Assembly: GCF_023586365.1 (NCBI RefSeq)
Contig: NZ_CP097759.1
Span: forward strand, 434,001-498,000
Direction of reading: 5' to 3'
Source: Blochmannia endosymbiont of Camponotus sp.
Lineage (GTDB): Bacteria > Pseudomonadota > Gammaproteobacteria > Enterobacterales > Enterobacteriaceae
Length of the DNA stretch: 64,000 nucleotides
The position numbers and the translations under genes were made by a program. Each line of letters opens with the position of its first letter. Position 1 is the stretch's first letter. The notes below the pieces were generated by a model that was given only the letters and a program-made list of their open reading frames with translations, did no database searches and was not told the origin of the DNA. This document shows positions 23,317-34,776 of the stretch, in pieces.

Positions 23317-24131
23317 GACAATTTATATCTCATTACAATGGCAGCACGTTATTTGAATAACATGCAACAATTACATATTTTCCGGTCATAATACTTAAGC
23401 CTGCAAGGAAAATTTTAATAAAAATTGTAAAATGACACTAATTTACAATTTATCAAAATAGATGCTAATAAATTGAAATAAAATACATGATAAATATAAG
23501 TCATTATTTATGTAAAATTCATGTGCATATCTTGCCTTAAACATATTACAAATATGATATTATTATTAATTGTAGATTAGAATATCTCCAATGTTCTAAG
23601 ACTAAGATATAGTATACAAATTTAAAAATTTTTAAAGTAATTACTAATCAATTATCACAATTACCATTGTGATCATACAAATATATAAAGATACGTGATG
23701 TGTACCAAGAAAATACCCTAATCTGACGATATCCAAAATTTCTATAAATATAAACCAAGGCAATTACAATATCAAAAATATTAGTTTTCTGATTTTTATA
23801 ATAAAGTGTTATATGCATGTAACACTTTATTATAATCGTAACAATACACGATATATTAAATGATTAAAAAACTCAGTAATATTGAAAATACATTGCAATC
23901 TAAATTTTTTACTACAGTATTCATTGTATATATATCTAAGTAATCTTCAATATTTTTTAATCTAAAAACACTATAAATAAAATATGTGAATAAGTATGAA
24001 GTTACATATATTTAATGCAAAATAGAATCTCGATCACGACACATGATCTCTATAAACAAATCTAAGTAAATTTATATAATAAAATTTAGAATAATTATTA
24101 TTATGTTCTGTATCCAAAAACACGGTAGATC
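23317..24131. other. Intergenic region between lpxC and secA (secM position), no gene seen
   Basis: 815 bases. In E. coli secM lies here; I find no comparable frame. Inverted repeats are present at 23422-23451 (AAATTGTAAA/TTTACAATTT, about 106 bases upstream of the secA start), 23654-23673 (ATCACAA/TTGTGAT) and 23796-23835. The rest is featureless AT-rich sequence. Confidence 0.6.
23796..23835. terminator. Hairpin with 16-bp arms between lpxC and secA
   Basis: TTATAATAAAGTGTTA (23796-23811) pairs exactly with 23820-23835 around an 8-nt loop. It lies 297 bases after the lpxC stop on the minus strand. It may end the dcw-lpxC transcript, which would separate secA. There is no GC-rich core or strong T tract, so the role is uncertain. 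Confidence 0.55.
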
Positions 24132-25025
24132 TTAGAATATTAAAGGTAAATCAGATGCGTTGGAAAAAGTAGCAAATTCCCATGCTTCTTGGCATGACAA
24201 AACAGTTTTTAATAACTTATTGTTTAGGGTATGGCCCGATTTAAAAGCAATAAAAGAACCAATAAGATTATGTCCGCACATAAATAAATCCCCAATAGCA
24301 TCAAGCATTTTATGACGAACAAATTCATCATCAAAACGTAAACCATCTTCATTAAGCACACGATAATCATCGATTATTATAGCAGAATCAAAACTTCCTC
24401 CTAAAGCAAATCCGCGAGATTGTAAATCTTTTATATCACGCATAAAACCAAAAGTACGCGCTCGACTAATATTATGAACAAAAGATGCTGAAGAAAAATT
24501 AAAAAAACAATGTTGTGTATCCACATGAATAGCTGGATGATTAAAATCAATAGTAAAATCAAGCGTAAAGCCATCAAAAGGCCTTAATTCAGCCCATTTT
24601 TCTCCATCTTCAACACGTACTGTTTGTTTTAATCGAAGAAATTTTTTGGCACTATTAAGTTCTTCTATACCAGCATCTAATAATAAACATACAAAAGGAC
24701 CAGCGCTGCCATCCATTATTGGAACTTCAGGAGCGTTGAGTTCTATAATAATATTGTCAATACCCAATCCTGCTTGAGCAGCACTTAAATGTTCAACAGT
24801 AAGAATCTGAACACCATATTCATTAATTAAACATGTACATAATACAGTGTTTCCTACTGATGTAACATTAACTTGAAAATCTACAGGAGGGTGTAAGTCA
24901 GTACGACGATAAATAATTCCAGTATTTGCTGAAGTAGGACGTAAAGTTAACGTAACTTCTTTACCGGTGTGTAAACCTACACCAGTAGTTTGCACAACGC
25001 GTTTTAATGTTCGTTGCTTTATCAT
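24132..25025 (-). CDS. lpxC: UDP-3-O-acyl-N-acetylglucosamine deacetylase
   Basis: Zinc hydrolase for the committed step of lipid A synthesis. It has 297 residues (E. coli 305). Zinc ligands are visible: the His in [17 protein letters not shown] and the pair in [14 protein letters not shown]. The GLHTGK motif near the N-terminus and GSAGPFV are conserved. The C-terminus is a few residues shorter than in E. coli, where it is the FtsH degradation tag. It follows ftsZ as the last gene of the dcw cluster. With lptD in this window, it shows that an LPS outer membrane is retained. Confidence 0.97.
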   Translation of the reverse strand: MIKQRTLKRVVQTTGVGLHTGKEVTLTLRPTSANTGIIYRRTDLHPPVDFQVNVTSVGNTVLCTCLINEYGVQILTVEHLSAAQAGLGIDNIIIELNAPEVPIMDGSAGPFVCLLLDAGIEELNSAKKFLRLKQTVRVEDGEKWAELRPFDGFTLDFTIDFNHPAIHVDTQHCFFNFSSASFVHNISRARTFGFMRDIKDLQSRGFALGGSFDSAIIIDDYRVLNEDGLRFDDEFVRHKMLDAIGDLFMCGHNLIGSFIAFKSGHTLNNKLLKTVLSCQEAWEFATFSNASDLPLIF

Positions 25026-25127
25026 TATATTATCTCATGCAATTATTGTATTATTTACTTCATTAGTAAATCACTATATGTATATTGCATTTTTATAAAA
25101 ATTACCCATTTACATTATTATTTCTAA

Positions 25128-26294
25128 TTAGTCTGCTTGTTTTCTTAAAAAAGCAGGAATATCTAAATAATCTACATCTTTATCAAGAGTTGTATTTTGA
25201 TGATCTACCGTATTAGATGATGTATGTCTTGATTCTTTAAAAAATGTAGATGCTCTTTGGGGGACATGATTATGATAATGACTATCTCTTATTGCCTTTT
25301 TTTCTTCTTTAGTATTAGATAATATAACATCTGAGCGTTTATCGATGCCAATTCCTGTTGCTACTACAGTAACACGTAGTTCATTATTTATATCTGGATC
25401 TAAAGCAGTTCCGATTACTACTGTAGCGTTGTCAGAAGCAAAAGAGCGTATAGTATTTCCTACAGTTTCAAATTCATCCAGCCTTAAATCTAAACCAGAA
25501 GTGATATTCACCAAAACACCGCGAGCTCCAGATAAATCAATATCTTCTAATAAAGGGCTAGCGATAGCTAGTTCTGATGCTTCCTCTGCTCTATCATCAC
25601 CACATCCTACTCCAGCACCCATCATAGCATATCCCATTTCTGACATTACTGTGCGTACATCCGCGAAATCTACATTCATTAAACCCGGTCGAGTAATTAA
25701 TTCCGCAATACCTTGAACGGCGCCTTTTAATACGTCATTAGCAGCACTAAAAGCATCTAGTAATGACACGCCACGCCCTAAAACTTTCAATAACTTATCA
25801 TTTGGAATTGTTATTAATGAATCTACATATTTAGATAATTCAGAAATTCCTTGTTCAGCGAATGCCATACGTTTTTTTCCTTCAAAATTAAAAGGTTTAG
25901 TAACTACAGCTACTGTCAAAATGCCTAAATCTTTGGCCACTTCTGCTATTATCGGGGCAGCACCCGTCCCTGTGCCTCCACCCATACCTGCGGCAATAAA
26001 TACCATATCTGCGCCTTCTATAGTAGCCCTCAATACATCACGATCTTCTTCTGCAGAATTACGACCAATTTCTGGATTAGCACCAGCTCCTAACCCTTTA
26101 GTAATAGAACTTCCAATTTGAATAGTTTGACCTACTGTCATTTTTCTTAAAGCTTGGGCATCAGTATTAACAGCAAAAAAATCTACACCTTCGATACGCT
26201 CACGTAACATATGTTCAACCGCATTACTACCACCTCCGCCAATACCAACAACTTTAATTACTGCATCACTAGTTAATTCCATTGGTTCAAACAT
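25128..26294 (-). CDS. ftsZ: Cell division GTPase FtsZ
   Basis: Tubulin-like protein that forms the Z ring. The ATG at 26294 (MFEPMELTSDAVIKV) matches the E. coli start and has GGAG 6 bases upstream. A second in-frame ATG at 26306 overlaps that ribosome site. It has 388 residues (E. coli 383). GTP signature GGGTGTGAAP, the T7 loop region NVDFADVRTVM and the C-terminal conserved peptide LDIPAFLRKQAD (FtsA/ZipA docking) are all present. The linker before the peptide is degenerate, as usual. It is co-oriented with ftsA, 75 bases away. Confidence 0.98.
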   Translation of the reverse strand: MFEPMELTSDAVIKVVGIGGGGSNAVEHMLRERIEGVDFFAVNTDAQALRKMTVGQTIQIGSSITKGLGAGANPEIGRNSAEEDRDVLRATIEGADMVFIAAGMGGGTGTGAAPIIAEVAKDLGILTVAVVTKPFNFEGKKRMAFAEQGISELSKYVDSLITIPNDKLLKVLGRGVSLLDAFSAANDVLKGAVQGIAELITRPGLMNVDFADVRTVMSEMGYAMMGAGVGCGDDRAEEASELAIASPLLEDIDLSGARGVLVNITSGLDLRLDEFETVGNTIRSFASDNATVVIGTALDPDINNELRVTVVATGIGIDKRSDVILSNTKEEKKAIRDSHYHNHVPQRASTFFKESRHTSSNTVDHQNTTLDKDVDYLDIPAFLRKQAD

Positions 26295-26369
26295 AGTTTT
26301 CTCCATATTACTTCAGTTATTTTAAAAAATTAATTTTAACGGATTCAGCATATTTTATATTCATAACAA

Positions 26370-27626
26370 CTAAAATTCTTTTTTTAACCAATTGTTTACT
26401 TTTCTTATCCAACCTTTAATTGTTATTCCTTTTTCTATATCTACCTCATTATTCAAATGAGATTCTTTCCCATAATGTAATAATCCAATAACAGTAGAAT
26501 AATGAGGTCTTTTTATATCATCTGTTATCCCATTTGTATTTATAGAAGATGCGATACGAACTTGCGTATGAAACACTTTTTGCGCGCAAGATGACAATCC
26601 ATCTATAAGAGATGCACCTCCTGTTAATACAATCCCTGCTGCAAGATGATGTTTAATATTAAGTTGACGAAGTTGTGATTGTAATTGTAAAATCTCCTTA
26701 TTAACCAACATCATTAATTCAATATATCGAGGTTCAATGATTTCTGCCAACATATGACGTTGCAAAATACGAGGTGGTCTTCCTCCGACGCTTGGAACTT
26801 CAATATTTTCTCCTTTACTAACTAATGATTCTAAAGCACAACCATAACGAACTTTAATTATTTCTGCATCTGATAATGGTGTTCCAAAAGCATAGGCGAT
26901 ATCACTAGAGACGACATTGCCAGCATATGGAATAACCTTGGTGTGACGTAAAGCTCCAGCAGTATATATTGCTATATCCATGGTACCACCACCAAGATCT
27001 ACAACACAAACACCTAACTCACGTTCATCTTCTGTTAACACAGCATGGCTTGAAGCCAATCCAGAAAATATCAATTGATCCACTTGTAATCCACATCGCT
27101 CTACTGCTTTGACGATATTTTTAGCCATATCATTATGGCAAGTAATTAAATGGACTTTGGCTTGCATTCTAACTCCAGATAACCCAACTGGATTTTTAAT
27201 GCCTTCTTGATAATCAATAGAGTAATCCTGTGGGATTACATGTAATATTCGATGTTCATCACGAACTCTAACTGATTTAGCTATATGTACTACATTATCC
27301 ACATCTGACTGCGTCACTTCTTCTTCTGAAATAGGTACCATGCCTATTTCATTTTTGCAACTAATATGCTTTCCAGATAAAGAAAGGTAAACAGATGAAA
27401 TTTGACAACCTGCCATTAGCTCTGCTTGATTAATAGAATATTGTACACATTTTATTACTGATTCTAAATTGTTCACTCCTCCCTTGTCCATGCCTCGTGA
27501 CGGGCAATATCCTAACCCAATAATATTTACTATTCCATCAGGCAAAATTTCACCTACCATCGTAGCGACTTTAGCTGTTCCAATTTCCAATCCTACTAGT
27601 AATTTTTTATCTGAAGCTTTGATCAT
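26370..27626 (-). CDS. ftsA: Cell division protein FtsA
   Basis: Actin-like ATPase that anchors FtsZ to the membrane. It has 418 residues (E. coli 420) with very high similarity. Phosphate 1 motif GLEIGTAKVA, the 1C-domain segment QISSVYLSLSGKHISC, phosphate 2 VVDLGGGTMDIA and the adenosine motif GIVLTGGASLIDGL are present. The C-terminal amphipathic membrane helix is GWIRKVNNWLKKEF. Gene order ftsQ-ftsA-ftsZ is as in E. coli, with 30 bases separating it from ftsQ. Confidence 0.98.
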   Translation of the reverse strand: MIKASDKKLLVGLEIGTAKVATMVGEILPDGIVNIIGLGYCPSRGMDKGGVNNLESVIKCVQYSINQAELMAGCQISSVYLSLSGKHISCKNEIGMVPISEEEVTQSDVDNVVHIAKSVRVRDEHRILHVIPQDYSIDYQEGIKNPVGLSGVRMQAKVHLITCHNDMAKNIVKAVERCGLQVDQLIFSGLASSHAVLTEDERELGVCVVDLGGGTMDIAIYTAGALRHTKVIPYAGNVVSSDIAYAFGTPLSDAEIIKVRYGCALESLVSKGENIEVPSVGGRPPRILQRHMLAEIIEPRYIELMMLVNKEILQLQSQLRQLNIKHHLAAGIVLTGGASLIDGLSSCAQKVFHTQVRIASSINTNGITDDIKRPHYSTVIGLLHYGKESHLNNEVDIEKGITIKGWIRKVNNWLKKEF

Positions 27627-27656
27627 ATTTGTGATTGCCTTTATTTATTTTTTATT

Positions 27657-28442
27657 CTATTTACTACAAAGCACAGGAGTGATCGAGTGTGAGCCCCATC
27701 TTACAGCACATCCTGAACGATAACGTAAATCTATATAATCAATACATGTATTATGGTCGTTAATTTTTTGAATAAGAATAGGATAAATTTTAATGAAATA
27801 ATATAATCGGCCGATTATATTATTTCTACCTAATTTTAGATGGATATTATCTTGTAAAACCAGTTGCCATGAGCAGCGTGTATCCATTTGTACTGATTTT
27901 ATTTGAAATTTGATAGATTTTAATATCTCATTAAGCACATAATAATTAGCTAATACAATCCGTTCGCTGCCTTCTGGTCCATACAAAGATGGCATTACTT
28001 TTTTGTCGTTATCTCGATATTCCTTAGGTACTCTAAATATAATTCCTGTTGTACTAATTGTTTGCAAATCATTCCAGTATGCTAAAGGAATATATTCTAT
28101 TATATGAACTTTTAATGTGTCTGGCCATTGTTTCCTAACACTAACTTGTTGAATCCATGGCAAACTTTCAATTTGTTTTTGGATAATATTAACATCTTGT
28201 GTTATAAATGTACCTAATACTCCTAGTTTTACTATAAGTTGATTAATATCAATGTCAGTGGTATAATGCCGCTTTCCAGTTACTATCATATAAGATACAG
28301 GGCTACAACAAACATTATGAATCCATTCTCTTATTTTATAAGCACTCCAAACAATACTAATTGTAGCAACAGATATTAGTATCCAATCTAATAATTGATG
28401 CTGCAATTTATACCTTTGTTTCAAAACATACTTAATGATCAC
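27657..28442 (-). CDS. ftsQ: Cell division protein FtsQ
   Basis: Bitopic divisome scaffold linking early and late proteins. It has 261 residues (E. coli 276). A basic cytoplasmic tail is followed by a membrane helix (WILISVATISIVWSAYKI). A POTRA domain comes next (VKLGVLGTFITQDVNIIQKQIESLPWI, then VSVRKQWPDTLKVHI) and then the beta domain ending near YIDLRYRSGCAVRW. Similarity is lower than for the Fts enzymes, as usual for this protein. A 32-bp perfect palindrome (27795-27826) lies in the beta domain, at LGRNNIIGRLYYF, where the residues differ from E. coli. In E. coli ddlB lies just upstream; here it is absent. Confidence 0.95.
   Translation of the reverse strand: MIIKYVLKQRYKLQHQLLDWILISVATISIVWSAYKIREWIHNVCCSPVSYMIVTGKRHYTTDIDINQLIVKLGVLGTFITQDVNIIQKQIESLPWIQQVSVRKQWPDTLKVHIIEYIPLAYWNDLQTISTTGIIFRVPKEYRDNDKKVMPSLYGPEGSERIVLANYYVLNEILKSIKFQIKSVQMDTRCSWQLVLQDNIHLKLGRNNIIGRLYYFIKIYPILIQKINDHNTCIDYIDLRYRSGCAVRWGSHSITPVLCSK
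27795..27826. repeat. 32-bp perfect palindrome inside ftsQ
   Basis: GAAATAATATAATCGG (27795-27810) is immediately followed by its exact reverse complement. It encodes NNIIGRLYYF. No loop base separates the arms. Confidence 0.9.
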
Positions 28443-28598
28443 TCGGTTATGCGTGCTTAATCCTAATTGAGTTGTATTAATAAACAGACCTACTCTTTAC
28501 TGCGTATTCTTATTTTCCTAAAAATTTATTATTGTGTTATTCATTCTCACATTTTATCATGCCGTACCATTAAGAGTCATAATTCTCATATGTTTATG

Positions 28599-30041
28599 TT
28601 AACCGTTTTTAATAATTAATCTACGCACAACCTCTCCTATTGTACCAGCTCCTTGAATTAAGAGCAAATCGTTATTTCTTAAGAATCGGGATAATGATCC
28701 GGATAACATTTGCGTATTTGATATAAATGTTGGATTAATCTTACCAAATTCACGAATTGCATGACATAAGGATTGACTATCTGCTCCTAAAATAGGTGAT
28801 TCTCCGGCGGAATAAACATTTAATATCAAAAGAATGTCTACATTAGAAAGTACATCAACAAAATCATGATATAATTCTTTTATACGCGTATATCGATGAG
28901 GTTGAAATACCATAATCAACCGTCTATCAGGCCATCCGGTTCGAATTGTTGTAATAGTAGCGTGTAACTCAGCCGGGTGATGACCATAATCATCTATTAA
29001 CAGAATTTCTCCTGTTTGCCCATTTATTTTATTTAAAGAATAATAACCTAAATTTTCAAAACGTCGATGTGTTCCCTGAAAATCCAACATAGTTTTGAGA
29101 ATAATTTTATCACTAATTCCTTCTTCAGTTGCTACTGCAATCGCAGCTGTAGCATTCAGTGCATTATGACAACCAGGGGCATTCAAAGTAACCTGTAATT
29201 TTGTTTGATTTGGACGCAATACGGTAAAACTACTTTTTTCTATATGTTGATGGTAATTAAAAATATGTAGATTAGCATTGTTATTAAAACCATAAGTGAT
29301 GATCTTCCTGTTAATTTTGGGTAAAATCTCACAAATTACTGGGTCATCAATACACACTATAGCATACCCATAAAATGGTAGATTGTGTAAAAAATTAACA
29401 AATGCTTTTTTAAGATGTTCAAAATTTCCTTGATACTCATGTATATGATCAGTATCAATATTGGTAATTACCTCTACCATAGGATGCAAATGCAAAAATG
29501 AATTATCACTTTCATCTGCTTCTACGATTAAATAACGACTATATCCAAGTCGAGCATATACACCTTCTGATTTGACTATACCTCCATTTATAAACGTTGG
29601 ATCTAATCCTGCTGCAGTATAAATATTGGCTATCATTGTAGTAGTAGTGGTTTTCCCATGCGTTCCAGAAATAGCTATTCCATATCTAAATCTCATTAAT
29701 TCGGATAACATTTCCGCACGTTTAATAACAGGAATACGAGCTTGTTTAGCAGCTAAGATTTCAGGGTTATTTGGATGAATAGCGTTAGATACAACAACAA
29801 CATTAGCGTTGTTTATATTACTACATTTATGCCCAATATAGATTTTCACCCCTAATTCAAATAAATGACGTGTCGTACTATTATGTACAATATCAGACCC
29901 AGTGATAGAATAGCCTTCATGTGTCAATATTTCTGCAATTCCACACATGCCAGCTCCGCCTATACCAACAAAATGTATTTGTCTAATACGATTCATCATT
30001 GGCACAGCATTGATCGGCTCAGATAATAGTATATTTGACAT
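28599..30041 (-). CDS. murC: UDP-N-acetylmuramate--L-alanine ligase
   Basis: Adds the first amino acid (L-Ala) to UDP-MurNAc. It has 480 residues (E. coli 491). N-terminal Rossmann motif [18 protein letters not shown] loop [11 protein letters not shown]; central [12 protein letters not shown] and [15 protein letters not shown]-terminal [13 protein letters not shown]. The C-terminus is shorter than in E. coli by about 10 residues. It lies between murG and ftsQ. The 156-base gap to ftsQ is where ddlB sits in E. coli and holds no readable remnant. Confidence 0.98.
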   Translation of the reverse strand: MSNILLSEPINAVPMMNRIRQIHFVGIGGAGMCGIAEILTHEGYSITGSDIVHNSTTRHLFELGVKIYIGHKCSNINNANVVVVSNAIHPNNPEILAAKQARIPVIKRAEMLSELMRFRYGIAISGTHGKTTTTTMIANIYTAAGLDPTFINGGIVKSEGVYARLGYSRYLIVEADESDNSFLHLHPMVEVITNIDTDHIHEYQGNFEHLKKAFVNFLHNLPFYGYAIVCIDDPVICEILPKINRKIITYGFNNNANLHIFNYHQHIEKSSFTVLRPNQTKLQVTLNAPGCHNALNATAAIAVATEEGISDKIILKTMLDFQGTHRRFENLGYYSLNKINGQTGEILLIDDYGHHPAELHATITTIRTGWPDRRLIMVFQPHRYTRIKELYHDFVDVLSNVDILLILNVYSAGESPILGADSQSLCHAIREFGKINPTFISNTQMLSGSLSRFLRNNDLLLIQGAGTIGEVVRRLIIKNG

Positions 30042-30100
30042 ATCTATTCAATATACTTTCAATATTTTTCCATTTATCAAGATGGCATTTATTAATATAT

Positions 30101-31168
30101 TTATTTTTTTAAGTATTCAATTATTACTTGAGAAACTTGTTGAGTTGCATTAGGCGCAGCTATACTTCTAGCGCGTTGAGCCATACTACATAATGTTTTT
30201 CGATCCCAAGATTCTAACATTGCGCCAACAGCATCACTTGTAAAATTTTTTTGTTCAATAATCTTTGCTGCCCCTGCTTGCACTAACGGCACGGCATTCC
30301 AATATTGCTGACGATCTTTATGATGTACAAAAGGTACGAATATTGCTGGTAATCCTACAACAGATACCTCGCTTACTGTTAATGCTCCAGCACGGGATAT
30401 CAATATATCTGCCCAAGCATATGCTTGGGCTATATCATCAATAAATTTTACAATTCTATGATAACTTTGTTTTATTTTTTGATAAGCCCATATTACTTTT
30501 TTGAAATCTTGTTCTCCAACTTGGTGCCATATGATTAATTTATTAGACAATTTCTCAGCCATATTTGGGATGACTTTATTTAATATGTGCGCGCCTTGGC
30601 TGCCTCCAATCACTAAAACGCGAATAGGACCAACACGACCTTTCCATCGTCTAGATGGATTTGGCACAGCTAATATTGCGCGTCGTATTGGGTTTCCCAC
30701 CATTTTAGCATTGGGAAAAGTACCAGGAAATCCTTGCAATACTTTTTTAGAAAAAATTGATAAATACCGATTAGTTAAACCGATAATTCTATTTTGCTCA
30801 TGTATTATTAAAGGAATACCGCATATCCATGCTGCTAATCCACCGGGCCCGGAAACATATCCACCCATTCCTAACACTATATCAGGTTTCCAATATTTTA
30901 TAATTTTTCGTGCTTGATATATTGCTAAACAAATAAATAGCGGCATAATACACTTAACATTTAATTTTTCACCATTCCACCTGTTAATATGAATAAATTT
31001 AATATCGATGCCGTATTGAGGAACTAACCTCGATTCAATGCGATCTGCAGTACCTAGCCAAACAACTTGATACCCATGATTGATTAAATAATTAGCCACC
31101 GACAATCCCGGAAACACATGCCCCCCGCTACCACCCGCTACAATCATAATTTTCTTTTTTTGATTCAT
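30101..31168 (-). CDS. murG: Undecaprenyl-PP-MurNAc-pentapeptide GlcNAc transferase
   Basis: Makes lipid II from lipid I on the inner face of the membrane. It has 355 residues, the E. coli length. The N-domain has the glycine-rich loop [15 protein letters not shown] and the second G loop [13 protein letters not shown]. The C-domain UDP-GlcNAc site has [22 protein letters not shown] and [14 protein letters not shown]. It overlaps the ftsW stop by 4 bases (ATGA type), implying coupled translation. A 20-bp perfect palindrome (30411-30430) encodes AQAYAWA, just before the SRAGAL motif. Confidence 0.98.
   Translation of the reverse strand: MNQKKKIMIVAGGSGGHVFPGLSVANYLINHGYQVVWLGTADRIESRLVPQYGIDIKFIHINRWNGEKLNVKCIMPLFICLAIYQARKIIKYWKPDIVLGMGGYVSGPGGLAAWICGIPLIIHEQNRIIGLTNRYLSIFSKKVLQGFPGTFPNAKMVGNPIRRAILAVPNPSRRWKGRVGPIRVLVIGGSQGAHILNKVIPNMAEKLSNKLIIWHQVGEQDFKKVIWAYQKIKQSYHRIVKFIDDIAQAYAWADILISRAGALTVSEVSVVGLPAIFVPFVHHKDRQQYWNAVPLVQAGAAKIIEQKNFTSDAVGAMLESWDRKTLCSMAQRARSIAAPNATQQVSQVIIEYLKK
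30411..30430. repeat. 20-bp perfect palindrome inside murG
   Basis: GCCCAAGCAT followed directly by ATGCTTGGGC. Half of its bases are G or C, well above the surrounding AT-rich sequence. Confidence 0.85.
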
Positions 31169-32361
31169 TTTTTCGTGCGCTTCAAAAAAGCTTGATTTTT
31201 AGATAAACGTGTCTCGAAATCTATTCTTAACAACTGCATGCTTGCCATTACTGTAATCAAAAAACTAGATCCTCCATAACTAATAAATGGCAATGTTAAT
31301 CCTTTTGTGGGTAATATCCCGCTAACAGTACCTATATTAATAAAAATTTGCAATCCAAACCACATGCTAATAGAACAGGCTAAAATACCGGAAAATCTGT
31401 GATTAACACTCAAGGCACGATGACCAATAATCATGGCGCGAAGCACAATTATAAATAACATAAACAACACTAAAATTGCTCCAAAATATCCTAATTCTTC
31501 CGCAAGAATAGAAAAAATAAAATCAGTATGAGCTTCAGGTAAATATTCTAATTTCAACACAGAATTTCCTAGTCCTTCTCCAAAGCATTTTCCACGGCCA
31601 AAAGCTATTAATGATTGAGTTAATTGATAACCATTGCCAAACGGATCTTTCCATGGATCCCAAAAAGTAAGTATACGTTGTATGCGATAAGGTTTAATCA
31701 CAATTAAAGGTATAATTAAAAATATATTGCATACAAAAATCAATATTAATTGATATAACTTAGCGCCAAAAAGAAATAATATAGACAAAGTAGTAATAAA
31801 AAGAATAATAATGCTACCAAAATCAGGTTGCGCTAATAATAATACAGCTAATATAATCATTATTACTATGGGTTTGCATATACTCCAAAATTTGGTGCGT
31901 ACTTCTTTTGATTTACGTTCTAAATAGTTAGCGAGATAGCAAATAAAAGATAATTTTGATAATTCCGCAGGCTGAATACATAACGCACCCCACATTATCC
32001 AACGCGATGCCCCATTAGTAGAATTATTTAAGATTAATGCAGTTACCAACATTATATAGCTACATAGCAACATAATAACACTATAATTCTGCCAAACTAT
32101 TATGGGTATTTTTAAAATAATTACAGATAATAAAAATGTCACGCTGTAATAAACAATGACGCGTTTTATAAAATAACATGGATCGTTCGCTAATCGCATG
32201 CCAGTAGGTATTGATCCTGAACTAATGATAACAAACCCAATGCCAATTAATCCCAACATTAACCAAAAAAATATACGATCATATAATATATTAATATTTG
32301 ATGATTTTTTTTTACCCAATTTTAATGGCTGATTAATAATTTTTGTTTTAAAGATCCTCAT
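31165..32361 (-). CDS. ftsW: Lipid II flippase/glycosyltransferase FtsW (SEDS family)
   Basis: Septal SEDS glycosyltransferase working with FtsI. The ATG at 32361 overlaps the murD stop in a TAATG arrangement; an upstream TTG at 32385 is less likely. It gives 398 residues (E. coli 414) with about ten hydrophobic segments. Conserved SEDS motifs: [68 protein letters not shown] in its central part, and FISYGGSS near the end. The N-terminal cytoplasmic tail is shortened. It overlaps murG by 4 bases. Confidence 0.96.
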   Translation of the reverse strand: MRIFKTKIINQPLKLGKKKSSNINILYDRIFFWLMLGLIGIGFVIISSGSIPTGMRLANDPCYFIKRVIVYYSVTFLLSVIILKIPIIVWQNYSVIMLLCSYIMLVTALILNNSTNGASRWIMWGALCIQPAELSKLSFICYLANYLERKSKEVRTKFWSICKPIVIMIILAVLLLAQPDFGSIIILFITTLSILFLFGAKLYQLILIFVCNIFLIIPLIVIKPYRIQRILTFWDPWKDPFGNGYQLTQSLIAFGRGKCFGEGLGNSVLKLEYLPEAHTDFIFSILAEELGYFGAILVLFMLFIIVLRAMIIGHRALSVNHRFSGILACSISMWFGLQIFINIGTVSGILPTKGLTLPFISYGGSSFLITVMASMQLLRIDFETRLSKNQAFLKRTKK

Positions 32362-33683
32362 TATCCAAATTCTCGCGCAAAACAAGTAAATACCAGTCCA
32401 CGCATTTCAAATGATTTAAATTGATCTAAACTAGAACAAGCCGGAGATAATAAAACTATATCCTTCGATTTTATACGACGATTAATAATACGCATTGCTT
32501 GAATCATTGTATTTGTAAAAATAACATCACTAAATCCTAATGTCGTCAATAATAATCCATCTTTTCCAAAACAATACAGGTGTATCTCATGTTGTTTAAT
32601 CAAATGTTTTAAAGAAGAAAAATCAGCTAATTTACCATCACCTCCTAATATTAAATGTAACGTACCGGATAACGTTAAATTATTGATCGCTTCTTTAGTA
32701 GCATTGACATTAGTAGCTTTGGAATCATTAATCCAACTCACTCCATGATTTTTATAAATCAATTGACAACGATGCGTTAAACCAGAAAATTGGCACAATA
32801 CTTTTAAAGAAACAGAGCGAGGAATCTTGACGATATCCGACAATGCTAAAGCAGATAATGCATTTATATAATTAATACGATTATTAATTCTCATTTTAGA
32901 ACAATTAAGCACATATTCATTGTATGCAACTATCCAAGTATGTCCTTTATAATATTTCAGATAATAATCTGCAGAATCTTCGTTTTCACCAAAACTTATA
33001 CAATGATCATAATCGTTATATATAGGTGTTGTTAAAGTATCTGAAGCATTCATCACACAAATTTTAGCATTTTTATAAATCCTTTGCTTAGAAAACCAAT
33101 ATTGCTTTAATCCACCAGAATAATGATCCATATGATCTTCACTAACATTTAAAATTACAGCTGCTATTGCACGTAAACTATAGGTTGTATCTAATTGAAA
33201 ACTTGAAATCTCCAGTATATATAGTTGATACGATTTATTTAGTAAAGAAAGCGCAGGCACACCTATGTTGCCTGCTACACCAACACGCCATCCAAACCCC
33301 CTAGCTACTCTGGAAACCAATTGGGTTACTGTACTTTTTCCATTAGATCCAGTAATAGCTATTATCGGTGCAGTTGCTTCACGTGCAAATAATTCAATAT
33401 CACCAATAATTTCTATTCCTAATTTTAAAGCTTCAATTAAAATTGGATGATCTAACCGCACTCCAGGACTAACTACAATCAACGTAGCACTCAATAACCA
33501 TATATCATTAAATGAGCCCAAACAACACTGTACAACGTGAGGTAATTTTTTTATTCCCGGAGGATATATACGAGTATCTATTACTTTTGGTATTACACCA
33601 CGATCTAAAAAAAAATTAACACAAGATAAACCCGTAATCCCCAAACCGATAATTACAACTCGCGATCCTCGGTAATTATACAT
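32361..33683 (-). CDS. murD: UDP-N-acetylmuramoylalanine--D-glutamate ligase
   Basis: Adds D-Glu to UDP-MurNAc-L-Ala. It has 440 residues (E. coli 438). N-terminal UDP-binding fold [20 protein letters not shown] loop [51 protein letters not shown] and the C-terminal [15 protein letters not shown]. The carbamylated-Lys region is conserved. It shares one base with ftsW and is 4 bases from mraY, so it sits in a tightly packed operon. Confidence 0.98.
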   Translation of the reverse strand: MYNYRGSRVVIIGLGITGLSCVNFFLDRGVIPKVIDTRIYPPGIKKLPHVVQCCLGSFNDIWLLSATLIVVSPGVRLDHPILIEALKLGIEIIGDIELFAREATAPIIAITGSNGKSTVTQLVSRVARGFGWRVGVAGNIGVPALSLLNKSYQLYILEISSFQLDTTYSLRAIAAVILNVSEDHMDHYSGGLKQYWFSKQRIYKNAKICVMNASDTLTTPIYNDYDHCISFGENEDSADYYLKYYKGHTWIVAYNEYVLNCSKMRINNRINYINALSALALSDIVKIPRSVSLKVLCQFSGLTHRCQLIYKNHGVSWINDSKATNVNATKEAINNLTLSGTLHLILGGDGKLADFSSLKHLIKQHEIHLYCFGKDGLLLTTLGFSDVIFTNTMIQAMRIINRRIKSKDIVLLSPACSSLDQFKSFEMRGLVFTCFAREFG

Positions 33684-33687
33684 ACTT

Positions 33688-34776
33688 TTACTGCCGCATC
33701 TTTAAAGAAATTAATCCCACAAAAACTAACATTAAAGATATAATCCAAAATCGCACTATAATACGAGGTTCTGGACAACCTTTTAGTTCAAAATGATGAT
33801 GAATTGGTGCCATTTTAAATATCCGTTGTCTAAATAATTTAAAATAAATTATTTGTAAGATCACAGATAAAGTTTCTATTACAAACATACCGCCCATAAT
33901 TAATAATAAACATTCTTGACGTAACAACACCGCAATTATCCCAAGTGTACCTCCAAGTGATAAAGAACCTACATCACCCATAAATATCTGAGCCGGATAA
34001 GTGTTAAACCATAAAAATCCAAGACCAGCCCCGATAATAGCAGAACATATAATTATTAATTCTCCAGAAAAACAAATATAAGGAATATTTAGATAACTAG
34101 CAAAATAAATATCATTACTCATCCACGCAACTATAGCCAATCCAGCTGAAATGAATATTACAGGCATAATCGCTAACCCATCTAAACCATCAGATAAATT
34201 CACTGAATTACTTGTCCCGACAACAACAAAATATGCTAGAACAATATACCAGATACCCAATTGCGGCATAAAATTTTTAAAAAACGGCACTATTAATTGT
34301 GTAGATGTAGAACTACGATCTGACATAAAGATAACAATAACTAACGTTAAAGCAATTAATGATTGCCAAAAATATTTATGCAACACACTCAAACCCGAAG
34401 AACTTTTCCTTTTAATTTTTAACAGGTCGTCAATTAAACCCAATATTCCGTATGTTATTAGTATAAACGATACATACCATACATATATATTTGATAAATC
34501 AGCGCACATAATTACTGATATGGCAATCGACAGAATCATTACAATTCCACCCATAGTAGGTGTACTTTGTTTTTGAGTATGTGATTTTGGTCCATCACAA
34601 CGCACTATTTGAAAAAAACACAAATTATGAAACCACGTAATTACATAATGACCTATCCCTAAAGAAATAAACAATGCTGATAAAAAACTAATAATAGCTC
34701 TGAAAGCTAAATGATAAACAATATTAAATCTGAATGAATATAGTACTAATACATTTTCTGTTAGCCAAAATAACAT
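33688..34776 (-). CDS. mraY: Phospho-MurNAc-pentapeptide translocase
   Basis: Integral membrane enzyme that makes lipid I from UDP-MurNAc-pentapeptide and undecaprenyl phosphate. It has 362 residues (E. coli 360) and about ten transmembrane segments. Catalytic motifs: TPTMGGI, the Asp-rich [33 protein letters not shown] and [12 protein letters not shown]. The start ATG lies within the last 16 bases of murF, so translation is probably coupled. Well conserved relative to E. coli. Confidence 0.98.
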   Translation of the reverse strand: MLFWLTENVLVLYSFRFNIVYHLAFRAIISFLSALFISLGIGHYVITWFHNLCFFQIVRCDGPKSHTQKQSTPTMGGIVMILSIAISVIMCADLSNIYVWYVSFILITYGILGLIDDLLKIKRKSSSGLSVLHKYFWQSLIALTLVIVIFMSDRSSTSTQLIVPFFKNFMPQLGIWYIVLAYFVVVGTSNSVNLSDGLDGLAIMPVIFISAGLAIVAWMSNDIYFASYLNIPYICFSGELIIICSAIIGAGLGFLWFNTYPAQIFMGDVGSLSLGGTLGIIAVLLRQECLLLIMGGMFVIETLSVILQIIYFKLFRQRIFKMAPIHHHFELKGCPEPRIIVRFWIISLMLVFVGLISLKMRQ

